Part shown: piece after piece, positions 1 through 6,720 of the stretch
Layout: the number at the start of each line of letters is the position of its first letter
Numbering within the stretch: the first letter of the stretch is position 1
Assembly (NCBI GenBank): GCA_934725005.1
Contig: CAKVBE010000020.1
Location: 1-11,036, forward strand
Source: an uncultured Rickettsiales bacterium
GTDB lineage: Bacteria > Pseudomonadota > Alphaproteobacteria > Rickettsiales > UBA1997
Reading direction: 5' to 3'
Length of the DNA stretch: 11,036 nt
Program-made: the position numbers and the translations under genes
The notes under the pieces: model-generated
The model's database searches: none
What the model saw: only the letters and a program-made list of their open reading frames with translations
What the model was told of the DNA's origin: nothing

Positions 1-48
1 GGTTTGGCGATTAAAATTCTAATGTACTTAACCGTTTTTGTATAGTGT

Positions 49-75
49 TAGGGTGTCACATCAATTGTAACCCTA
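49..75. repeat. Inverted repeat upstream of the locus
   Basis: TAGGGT (49-54) is answered by its exact complement ACCCTA (70-75) across a 15-nt spacer. It lies about 55 bp upstream of the -10 hexamer at 130-135. No T-run follows on either strand, so it does not look like an intrinsic terminator. It could be a protein-binding site or the remnant of a mobile-element end. The function is unknown and a 6-bp stem can arise by chance. Confidence 0.3.
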
Positions 76-106
76 CAGAAAAAATTGGTGAAAAACAGAA
101 AGAAAG

Positions 107-135
107 TGGATATAAATGTATATATATGGTATAAT
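107..135 (+). promoter_or_regulatory. Extended -10 promoter for the polysaccharide operon
   Basis: A perfect TATAAT lies at 130-135, preceded by TG at 127-128, giving the extended -10 form TGnTATAAT. The -35 position (about 107-112, TGGATA) is weak, as is usual for extended -10 promoters. It would give a leader of roughly 55 nt before the TTG start at 197. No riboswitch or attenuator fold was recognised in that leader. Confidence 0.6.
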
Positions 136-196
136 TACTTAGTTTGAGATAATAGAACTTGAACAACAATTTTCGGTAGAGAAAAGAGGAAACCGC

Positions 197-1501
197 TTGT
201 TTAACTTTGATCAGAAACGAGAAGCATTTGAAAATAAAGTATGGCTCAGTTCACCGACAATGCATGGATCGGAGCTTGAATACATAAAAGAGGCATATGA
301 AACCAACTGGATGTCAACGGTTGGTGCAAATATCAATGAAGTGGAGCGATTAGCCAGTGAAAAGGTAGGATGTAAATATGCAGTCGCCCTGTCAGCAGGA
401 ACCGCAGCACTTCATATGGCAGTGAAGCTGGCGGGGATGGATGCGTATGGCATGCCGGACGTGGGACATGGCACATTAGAAGGCAAGAGAGTATTTTGTT
501 CGGATATGACTTTTGATGCAACGGTCAATCCGGTCGTTTATGAAGGTGGAGTTCCGGTATTTATTGATACGGAATATGATACTTGGAACATGGACCCGGT
601 AGCCTTGGAGAAAGCATTTGCGATGTATCCGGAGGTAAAAGTGGTTGTCACAGCGCATCTGTATGGCACACCGGGAAAAGTCGATGAAATCAGGAAAGTA
701 TGTGATGAACACGATGCAATACTGATCGAAGATGCGGCGGAATCGCTTGGTGCAACTTATAAAGGCAAACAGACCGGTCAGTTTGGAACGTATAATGCCA
801 TCTCATTCAATGGAAATAAGATCATAACCGGTTCCGCAGGAGGAATGCTTCTTACAGATGATGAGGAAGCGGCAAAGAAAGTGCGGAAATGGTCAACACA
901 ATCGAGAGAGAATGCACCGTGGTATCAGCATGAGGAATTGGGTTACAATTATCGCATGAGCAATGTGATCGCGGGTGTTGTAAGAGGTCAGTTTCCTTAT
1001 CTGGAAGAACATATTGCGCAGAAGAAAGCAATCTATGAGCGATATAAGAAAGGATTACAGGGACTTCCGGTACATATGAATCCATATGATGCGACCAACA
1101 GCGAGCCGAATTTCTGGTTAAGCTGTATGATCATCGAGCCGGAGGCTCTGTGTAAGCAAGTCCGCGGCGGACTAGAAGCACTCTATATCGGTGAGACAGG
1201 AAAGAGTTGTCCGACGGAAATCCTGGATGCGATCGCAAGTATCAATGCGGAAGGACGCCCGATATGGAAACCGATGCACATGCAGCCGATTTATCGCATG
1301 AATGCATTTGTTACAAGAGAAGGTAACGGAAGAGCAAAAACTAATGCGTACATCAGTGGGGGATCGCTTGGAAAAGACGGAAAGCCGCTTGATGTGGGAA
1401 TGGATATTTTTCATCGCGGATTGTGTCTGCCGAGTGATAATAAAATGACAGTGGAGCAGCAGAACCGGATTATAGAAGTGATCAAAGAGTGTTTTGCATA
1501 G
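197..1501 (+). CDS. DegT/DnrJ/EryC1/StrS family sugar aminotransferase
   Basis: This is a PLP-dependent (fold type I) aminotransferase that probably transfers an amino group to a keto-sugar nucleotide in the cytoplasm, as PglE- or ArnB-type enzymes do. The PLP-binding SAGTAAL is at residues 66-72, IEDAAES is at 177-183 with the ring-nitrogen Asp179, and the Schiff-base lysine is probably K208 in SFNGNK. NYRMSN (251-256), RPIWKPMH (354-361) and GLCLPSD (408-414) are further family landmarks. At 434 residues it is longer than the usual 370-390; the extra length lies around 80-100 and 370-400. The start is a TTG, chosen because AGAGGA (185-190) sits 6 nt upstream and because the next methionine, M22, lies inside the conserved SSPTMHG segment. 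It is the first gene after the promoter and lies 13 nt before the phosphoglycosyl transferase. It is richer in GC than the genes downstream. The exact sugar substrate cannot be read from the sequence; a UDP-4-keto-6-deoxy-HexNAc is a reasonable guess. Confidence 0.9.
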   Translation: MFNFDQKREAFENKVWLSSPTMHGSELEYIKEAYETNWMSTVGANINEVERLASEKVGCKYAVALSAGTAALHMAVKLAGMDAYGMPDVGHGTLEGKRVFCSDMTFDATVNPVVYEGGVPVFIDTEYDTWNMDPVALEKAFAMYPEVKVVVTAHLYGTPGKVDEIRKVCDEHDAILIEDAAESLGATYKGKQTGQFGTYNAISFNGNKIITGSAGGMLLTDDEEAAKKVRKWSTQSRENAPWYQHEELGYNYRMSNVIAGVVRGQFPYLEEHIAQKKAIYERYKKGLQGLPVHMNPYDATNSEPNFWLSCMIIEPEALCKQVRGGLEALYIGETGKSCPTEILDAIASINAEGRPIWKPMHMQPIYRMNAFVTREGNGRAKTNAYISGGSLGKDGKPLDVGMDIFHRGLCLPSDNKMTVEQQNRIIEVIKECFA

Positions 1502-1514
1502 GCAGGAGATAATA

Positions 1515-2138
1515 ATGCAACATAGACAGGGATTTTATGAAAAATATGTAAAACGACTGATAGATATTGTGTGTTCACTGGTTGTTTTGGTATTATTCTG
1601 GTGGTTATATATAATTTTGGCGGTACTGGTTCGGGTAAAACTTGGTTCTCCAGTACTGTTTAAACAACAAAGACCGGGAAAAAATGAAAGAATTTTTAAT
1701 ATGTATAAGTTTCGTACAATGACGGATGCAAGAGATGAAAAAGGAAATTTGTTACCAGATGAGATTCGACTGACAAAGTTTGGAAAAGCACTCAGGGCAA
1801 CCTCTTTGGATGAATTGCCGGAGATTTTCAATATTCTGAAAGGTGATATGAGCCTCATTGGTCCGAGACCATTATTGGTACAGTATCTGCCAAGATATAA
1901 TGAAGAACAACATCACAGGCATGATGTAAGACCGGGGCTTACCGGATATGCGCAGGCGCATGGGAGAAATGCGGTGTCATGGGAAGAAAGGTTTGACATG
2001 GATGTGTGGTATGTGAATCATATTTCTATGAAGATAGATATTAAAATTATTTTTGATACGATAAAAACAGTGGTAAAAAGGGAAGGAGTTTCGTCGGACA
2101 CATCTGTAACGATGGAAGATTTTGAAGGGGAAAAATGA
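1515..2138 (+). CDS. Initiating sugar transferase (monotopic phosphoglycosyl transferase, PglC/WcaJ type)
   Basis: The enzyme moves a sugar phosphate from a UDP-sugar to undecaprenyl phosphate at the inner face of the membrane, starting the repeat unit. It matches the bacterial sugar transferase family (PF02397). A single hydrophobic segment at about residues 15-40 is the re-entrant membrane helix. It is followed by KQQRPGKNERIF, YKFRTM (64-69), the catalytic Asp-Glu pair D99-E100 in SLDELPEIFN, GDMSLIGPRPL (110-120) and RPGLTGYAQ (139-147). At 207 residues it is the short form, a catalytic core without the extra membrane domain of WcaJ/WbaP. The start at 1515 is preferred over the upstream in-frame ATG at 1494 because AGGAG at 1504-1508 lies 6 nt before it and 1494 falls inside the previous gene. 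Its stop overlaps the next start (ATGA). The preceding aminotransferase suggests that the first sugar is an amino sugar such as a diamino-trideoxyhexose; this is an inference. Confidence 0.93.
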   Translation: MQHRQGFYEKYVKRLIDIVCSLVVLVLFWWLYIILAVLVRVKLGSPVLFKQQRPGKNERIFNMYKFRTMTDARDEKGNLLPDEIRLTKFGKALRATSLDELPEIFNILKGDMSLIGPRPLLVQYLPRYNEEQHHRHDVRPGLTGYAQAHGRNAVSWEERFDMDVWYVNHISMKIDIKIIFDTIKTVVKREGVSSDTSVTMEDFEGEK

Positions 2139-3295
2139 AAACACCATATTTTTTGATTTCTGAAGAAAAGTTAAATGCGAATGTGAATGCTTTCAAAACG
2201 GCTTTAGAAAATTTGTGGCCAAATTCAATATTAGCATATTCTGTAAAAACAAATTCATTACCATGGTTATTAAAATATTTGAATAAGCAGGGCATTATGG
2301 CCGAGGTTGTTTCTGATGAGGAATTTCATTTGGCTTCAAAATGTGGCTATGAAGACGAAAAAATTATCTTTAACGGACCAATTAAGGGATTTGATTTATT
2401 AAAGAAAGCATTGTTATCTGGAACATATGTGAATATAGATTCGCAGAATGATTTAGAATGTATTCAAAAAGTAAAACCACAAAATGCTACAATTGGTATT
2501 CGTGTGAATGTTGATCTAAGTTTTTTCGAAGAAAGTGATATAGGTTATTCAGAAACGGGATTTAGATTTGGCTTTTCGGTTGGAAATGGACAGTTTCAAA
2601 GAGCTCTGGAGGTTATAAAAAAATATGCTCCAAATGCAAAATTAGGACTACATCTTCATTGCAATAGTATTACGCGAAGTGTTGGTGTTTATAAATCAAT
2701 CGCTAAATTTGCTGCATACTTAATAAAAGAATATTCTCTGGAATTAAATTTCATTGATATTGGTGGAGGATTTTTTGGCGGATGCGAAGGAAAACCATCA
2801 GTAGAGGAGTATATTACTGCAATTAAAAATGAATTGTCTGCAATAGTAGATCCACGGAAAACAAAATTAATTTTGGAACCGGGATCTGCAATTATAGGTT
2901 CGGTAGTTGATTATCATACTAAGGTTATAGATGTTAAAGATACTGATTATTCAAGAATAATTACAACTGATGGAAGTCGTGTGCATATTGATCCCTTATG
3001 GTCAAAAAGTAGGTATTTATATTCCATCAATCAGACTATTTCAACAAATATGATAAAAAAACAGATTGTATGCGGATATACATGTATGGATCATGATCGG
3101 ATAATGACTTTAGAAAATGAACCGGAATTAAGAGTAGGTGATGAGATTATATATCATCGTGTTGGAGCATATTCCATGACTTTTGGAGGAATGTTTATAC
3201 GATATTATCCAGAAGTGTATGTAGAAAGAAAATTGCAAAGAGAGTGCGTTCGAAAAACCGGTAGTGTTGAAATGTATATGAATATACATTCATGA
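2135..3295 (+). CDS. Fold-type III PLP-dependent decarboxylase-like enzyme (LysA/ODC/BtrK superfamily)
   Basis: An alanine-racemase-fold PLP enzyme of the diaminopimelate/ornithine decarboxylase group, 386 residues. The Schiff-base lysine is K38 in AYSVKTN. HLHCNS (173-178) supplies the histidine that stacks on PLP. GGGFFGG (210-216) is the phosphate-binding glycine loop. EPG (248-250) carries the Glu that pairs with the pyridine nitrogen. GYTCMDHD (314-321) matches the C-x3-D signature that gives the catalytic cysteine of decarboxylases. Y346 in GAYSMTF is the C-terminal active-site tyrosine. The residue after EPG is Ser251, whereas diaminopimelate and ornithine decarboxylases usually have Arg there (in ODC this Arg binds the PLP phosphate), so the substrate is probably not the classical one. 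The start overlaps the previous stop by 4 nt, with AAGGGG at 2125-2130. It is followed 17 nt later by an ATP-grasp ligase, and the two probably act together. A housekeeping role in lysine synthesis is unlikely in this setting. Confidence 0.85.
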   Translation: MKTPYFLISEEKLNANVNAFKTALENLWPNSILAYSVKTNSLPWLLKYLNKQGIMAEVVSDEEFHLASKCGYEDEKIIFNGPIKGFDLLKKALLSGTYVNIDSQNDLECIQKVKPQNATIGIRVNVDLSFFEESDIGYSETGFRFGFSVGNGQFQRALEVIKKYAPNAKLGLHLHCNSITRSVGVYKSIAKFAAYLIKEYSLELNFIDIGGGFFGGCEGKPSVEEYITAIKNELSAIVDPRKTKLILEPGSAIIGSVVDYHTKVIDVKDTDYSRIITTDGSRVHIDPLWSKSRYLYSINQTISTNMIKKQIVCGYTCMDHDRIMTLENEPELRVGDEIIYHRVGAYSMTFGGMFIRYYPEVYVERKLQRECVRKTGSVEMYMNIHS

Positions 3296-3312
3296 GATAA
3301 AGAGGAGATAAA

Positions 3313-4296
3313 ATGAACATATTATTTTGTAGCGCTGGAAGAAGATGTGAACTGATAAAAAATTTTAGAAAAACAATGCAAAACAAAGGAAAAATAGTTG
3401 CTACGGACATAAGTATAACGGCTCCAGCTATCTATATGGCGGACAAATACTATGTTGTTCCTAAAATTACTGATGAACATTATATTACTACAATATTAAG
3501 CATTTGCCGAAAAGAAAAAATAGAGGTGGTTACCACTTTGATTGATCCCGAAATTATGTTGCTTTCAGAGCACAGAAAAGAATTTGAAGCAATTGGAGTT
3601 TTAGTGTTAGCACCATATAAAGAAACAGCGGAAATTTGCTTTGATAAATATGAGATGTTCAAATACTTGAAAAAAAATAGAATCAGAACTGTTTTAACAT
3701 ATGGAGATTTTAAAGAATTTGATATGGGATTTGAAAAATGCGAAATTGATTTCCCTGTTTTTGTGAAACCACGCAGAGGTAGCGGTTCGGTGGGGGCTCG
3801 TAAAGTTTATAATATGGATGATTTGAAAAAGGCATTGGAGAAGGATACAAGCTTGATTATTCAAGAGTATATGGGGGATGCAGTGGATGTAGATGCTGAT
3901 ATCTATGTGGATACCATTAGTGGACAAGTTGTCTCCATATTTAGTAAAAAAAAGCTGGAGACAAAGATTGGAGGAGCAAGTAAAACAGTATCATTTAAAG
4001 ATGAAAATCTTAATGCGTTTGTTATAGACGCAATTAAATATTTTGAGTTCAATGGCCCTCTAGATATGGATTTATGGTATCGAGATGGAAAGTATTATTT
4101 ATCTGAAATTAATCCAAGATTTGGTGGTGGATATTTGCATGCGTATGGGGCAGGTGTAGATTTTGTGAAAATGATAGACAATAATGTTAATGGAATAGAA
4201 AATGATTTTAACTTTGGAAACTATGATAACGATATTGTTATGATGATGTATGATAGTGTTGTGATTAGAAAAATAGAAGGCTTAATAGAGAATTGA
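3313..4296 (+). CDS. ATP-grasp domain ligase (carbamoyl-phosphate-synthase-like)
   Basis: A 327-residue ATP-grasp enzyme. The N-terminal pre-grasp domain opens with MNILFCSAGRRCELI, typical of the CarB-like ATP-grasp proteins found in polysaccharide loci. ATP is held by K152 in FVKP, the flexible glycine loop RGSGSVG (155-161) and the hinge QEYMG (184-188). The metal site is formed by the DMD stretch at 251-253 and by E265 and N267 in SEINPRFGGG. Such enzymes activate a carboxylate as an acyl phosphate and join it to an amine or thiol. AGAGGAG (3301-3307) is a strong ribosome site 5 nt from the ATG. Lying directly after the decarboxylase-like gene, it may load an amino acid on a carrier or attach an amino-acid-derived group to the amino sugar. 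The substrate is unknown and no carrier-protein gene is visible. Confidence 0.88.
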   Translation: MNILFCSAGRRCELIKNFRKTMQNKGKIVATDISITAPAIYMADKYYVVPKITDEHYITTILSICRKEKIEVVTTLIDPEIMLLSEHRKEFEAIGVLVLAPYKETAEICFDKYEMFKYLKKNRIRTVLTYGDFKEFDMGFEKCEIDFPVFVKPRRGSGSVGARKVYNMDDLKKALEKDTSLIIQEYMGDAVDVDADIYVDTISGQVVSIFSKKKLETKIGGASKTVSFKDENLNAFVIDAIKYFEFNGPLDMDLWYRDGKYYLSEINPRFGGGYLHAYGAGVDFVKMIDNNVNGIENDFNFGNYDNDIVMMMYDSVVIRKIEGLIEN

Positions 4297-4302
4297 TTTG
4301 AT

Positions 4303-5406
4303 ATGAAAATATTGATTATATGTAATTGCGCAACGGGACTTGAAACATTTCGTGGAATGCTGATTCAAGAACTAATTAATAAAGGCAATGATGTAAGCAC
4401 GGCTGTGCCGTGGTCGGATGAAGAAAAAGAGCTTCGTGCCGAAAAAAGACTAAAAAAAAATAATTGTGATTTGAAACATATTTCTATAGATCGCCGAGGA
4501 GCGAATCCAATAAGAGACATTAACTTGTTTCTTCAAATAGTGAGGCTTATTAAAGCGTTAAAACCTGATTTGGTTATTACTTATACTATTAAACCAAACA
4601 TTTATGGCGGTCTTGCTTGTAGGATGCTAAATGTTAAATACGTTGCTAATGTTACTGGATTAGGAACCGCTTTTCAAAAAAAAGGAGTATTGCGTAATAT
4701 AGTAGTATATATGTATAAAATTGCTTTAAAGAAAGCAAAAGTTGTATTTTTTGAAAATACAGAAAATCGAGATACGTTTGTGGATAATGGAATTATTCAA
4801 GAAAAAAAGGCACATGTACTGCCTGGGGCAGGTGTTGATTTAGAACATTACCATTATTTGGAATATCCAAAAGACGAAGATAAGATACGTTTTCTTTTTA
4901 TTGGAAGAGTAATGAGGGAAAAAGGGGTAGACGAATTATTTGCTGCGATGAGCAAATTAAATAAAGAAGGATATGACTGCGAACTTGATGTACTTGGGGA
5001 AATGGAAGAAAATTATGCAGATATTATTGCGCAATATGAACGAGAAGGATGGTTGCATTATAGGGGATATCAAGAAGATGTTCGTTCATATGTGAAAAAA
5101 TGTCATTGTTTTGTATTACCATCTTGGCATGAAGGAATGGCAAATACTAATTTAGAATGCGCTGCATGCGGTAGACCTGTTATTACGAGTGATATTCATG
5201 GATGTTTGGAAGCGGTAGAAGATGGTGTGACAGGATATTTAGTAAAAAAACAAAATTCGGAAGATATTTATGAAGTAATGAAGAGATTTACCTCATTACT
5301 TCATAATGAAAGAAAAAATATGGGGGTGGCTGGGCGGAAACGAATGGAAAAGCTTTTTGATAAGAAAGTAGTGGTTGCTAAAACTATTTGTAAAATGTCA
5401 ATATAG
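4303..5406 (+). CDS. GT4 family glycosyltransferase (GT-B fold)
   Basis: A 367-residue retaining glycosyltransferase that would add a sugar from a nucleotide donor to the lipid-linked repeat unit at the cytoplasmic membrane face. The N-terminal Rossmann half includes TYTIKPNIYGGLACR (93-107) and NVTGLGTAF (116-124), resembling PglA/CapM-type enzymes. The C-terminal half has GRVMREKG (201-208), whose Arg and Lys contact the donor diphosphate, and the E-x7-E signature E277/E285 in HEGMANTNLE. The start is 6 nt after the ATP-grasp stop with no clear Shine-Dalgarno site, so translation may be coupled to the upstream gene. A run of nine A bases at 4452-4460 lies in the coding region. The gene ends just beyond the family core, with no sign of truncation. 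It closes the first gene block; a non-coding gap follows. Donor and acceptor cannot be assigned. Confidence 0.92.
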   Translation: MKILIICNCATGLETFRGMLIQELINKGNDVSTAVPWSDEEKELRAEKRLKKNNCDLKHISIDRRGANPIRDINLFLQIVRLIKALKPDLVITYTIKPNIYGGLACRMLNVKYVANVTGLGTAFQKKGVLRNIVVYMYKIALKKAKVVFFENTENRDTFVDNGIIQEKKAHVLPGAGVDLEHYHYLEYPKDEDKIRFLFIGRVMREKGVDELFAAMSKLNKEGYDCELDVLGEMEENYADIIAQYEREGWLHYRGYQEDVRSYVKKCHCFVLPSWHEGMANTNLECAACGRPVITSDIHGCLEAVEDGVTGYLVKKQNSEDIYEVMKRFTSLLHNERKNMGVAGRKRMEKLFDKKVVVAKTICKMSI

Positions 5407-5433
5407 AATAATTATTTTCTCATGTGAATGATA

Positions 5434-5446
5434 AAGTGGGACACTT
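5434..5446. repeat. Short perfect inverted repeat AAGTG-GGA-CACTT
   Basis: AAGTG (5434-5438) and CACTT (5442-5446) are exact complements around GGA. It overlaps the first copy of the GGACAC/CTTGAC repeat. It may be an operator or the relic of an insertion-sequence end; no function can be read from the sequence. Confidence 0.35.
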
Positions 5447-5537
5447 CATCTTGACCAAGAACTTTCTGTTAGTCATTTAGTGATTTTTTATATTTGTAGA
5501 AATCATGGTACGTATAAATATGGGGAGATAAAACAAA

Positions 5538-5565
5538 TTTACAACTTCTCTTTTTAGTTTATACA
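5538..5565 (+). promoter_or_regulatory. Candidate promoter for the second gene block
   Basis: TTTACA (5538-5543) and TATACA (5560-5565) are separated by 16 bp, each one mismatch from the sigma-70/SigA consensus. It faces the GT2 gene at 5672 and would let the glycosyltransferase-polymerase-flippase block be transcribed independently of the first promoter. Chance matches are frequent in AT-rich DNA. Confidence 0.4.
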
Positions 5566-5671
5566 GTATGTTGCTGTTTAGTATAAAAATTATGAAGCAA
5601 AATGGAGAGAAAACATAGTGGTTTTTATAACTTGTTTGTGCCTTGAGGAAAGCGAAAGGAATAGTAAAAAC

Positions 5672-6679
5672 ATGAAAATTTTAACAATTGTAATTCCATC
5701 ATATAATAGTGAACAATTCATTGAAAAAAATATGAAGACCTTTATAGATGAAAGATTGTCTGAAAAAGTTGAAATTTTATTAATTAATGATGGAAGCAAA
5801 GACAATACAGCTCAAAAAGCTTTGGAATACCAAAAAAAATATCCAGGATATATTCGACTTATTAATAAGGAAAATGGAGGTCATGGTTCTGTAATTAATA
5901 GAGGAATAATAGAGGCCGCTGGGAGATATTTTAAGGTTGTAGATGCGGATGATTGGGTTGAAACAAATAATCTGGTACGTTTAGTTCAAATACTTGAAAA
6001 AAGTCAAGAAGATTTAATTTTAAATCCTTATATAAAAATAGATCAACAAACACGAAAAACGCAAGGTTGCGGAAGTGAACAGAAAATTGATAAAAATGAA
6101 ACTATTGATTTTCAAGATATTAAAAAAAATTTTTTGTTTATTACACTGCATTCCATAACATATAAAACTGAGATACTGAGAGAACATAAGATTAAATTGA
6201 CAGAAAACTGTTTTTATGAAGATTTTGAATATGATTTTTATCCAATACCTTATATAAGAACCTGTAAAATTTTGGATTTCCCCGTGTATTGGTATTTAGT
6301 GGGGCAGAAAACGCAGAGCGTAAATGCAATAAGTGGCTTAAAAAATATAGAAATGTATATTCGTGTTTTAAATGATTCAATTGATTATTACAATTACATA
6401 GTTGAATATGCTGATGTAGTTACAAAAAGTTATATGGAGAAATTTCTTTGTAATTACATAAGATCAATGTATAATATATTTCTCCGCAATGGTAAGGTTA
6501 ATAATATTTTGCAAAAAATGTTAAAGGCGGATAAAGAATTAAAAAATAAGTCTATATATTTTTATAAATTAGTAGAAGAACAAAATATGTATATTAGATT
6601 ATTACGTACCCAAAATAATTTTGTGTTTAAAATTATTTCTATTGCCTTTAGATTATATAAGCGAAAGGAAGTTAATTGA
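5672..6679 (+). CDS. GT2 family glycosyltransferase (GT-A fold)
   Basis: An inverting glycosyltransferase of 335 residues from the ATG. It opens with the family core TIVIPSYNS (5-13), followed by LLINDGSKDNT (36-46), which binds the nucleotide, ENGGHGSVINRG (67-78), and the metal-binding DADD (91-94) in KVVDADDW. The C-terminal half is AT-rich, basic and without recognised motifs; YEDFEYDFY near residue 190 probably carries the catalytic acid region. The start is ambiguous. The ATG at 5672 (AAAGGA at 5655-5660, 11 nt away) places the core beta strand at the N-terminus as in most relatives. An in-frame GTG at 5618 has a better-spaced GGAGAG (5604-5609, 8 nt) but would add 18 residues, including two Cys, unlike the family. 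The ATG is preferred. It is the first gene of the second block, 41 nt before the polymerase. The sugar specificity is unknown. Confidence 0.9.
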   Translation: MKILTIVIPSYNSEQFIEKNMKTFIDERLSEKVEILLINDGSKDNTAQKALEYQKKYPGYIRLINKENGGHGSVINRGIIEAAGRYFKVVDADDWVETNNLVRLVQILEKSQEDLILNPYIKIDQQTRKTQGCGSEQKIDKNETIDFQDIKKNFLFITLHSITYKTEILREHKIKLTENCFYEDFEYDFYPIPYIRTCKILDFPVYWYLVGQKTQSVNAISGLKNIEMYIRVLNDSIDYYNYIVEYADVVTKSYMEKFLCNYIRSMYNIFLRNGKVNNILQKMLKADKELKNKSIYFYKLVEEQNMYIRLLRTQNNFVFKIISIAFRLYKRKEVN

Positions 6680-6720
6680 TTGATAATTAAAAATATTTTA
6701 CCTAAGATAAGGAATTATGT

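Larger units (their letters stand above)
5407..5671. other. Non-coding gap between the two gene blocks
   Basis: 265 bp with no credible gene if the next gene starts at 5672. It contains a 13-nt inverted repeat (5434-5446), a GGACAC-TTCAT-CTTGAC block (5439-5455) that recurs at 10371-10386, and a candidate promoter (5538-5565). A 16-codon ATG frame at 5568 ends in TAG at 5616-5618, overlapping the GTG at 5618, but it has no ribosome site and is not called. No terminator with a T-tract was found after 5406. Confidence 0.6.

Noticed and set aside
49..82. Terminator at the left inverted repeat
   Set aside because: The stem is only 6 bp with a 15-nt loop and no T-tract follows on either strand.
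333..521. Minus-strand open frames, here and at many other places
   Set aside because: They lie opposite well-supported + strand genes, lack ribosome sites and show no recognisable domains.
1494..1514. In-frame ATG at 1494 as the start of the sugar transferase
   Set aside because: It lies within the end of the aminotransferase gene and lacks a ribosome site, whereas AGGAG is well placed for the ATG at 1515.
2135..3295. Housekeeping diaminopimelate decarboxylase (lysA)
   Set aside because: The overlap with a capsule gene, the ATP-grasp neighbour and the Ser in EPGS argue against a lysine-synthesis role, though the fold is the same.
5407..5617. A decayed transposase or glycosyltransferase fragment in the first gap
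   Set aside because: No frame gives recognisable protein motifs; only short repeats and promoter-like hexamers are seen.
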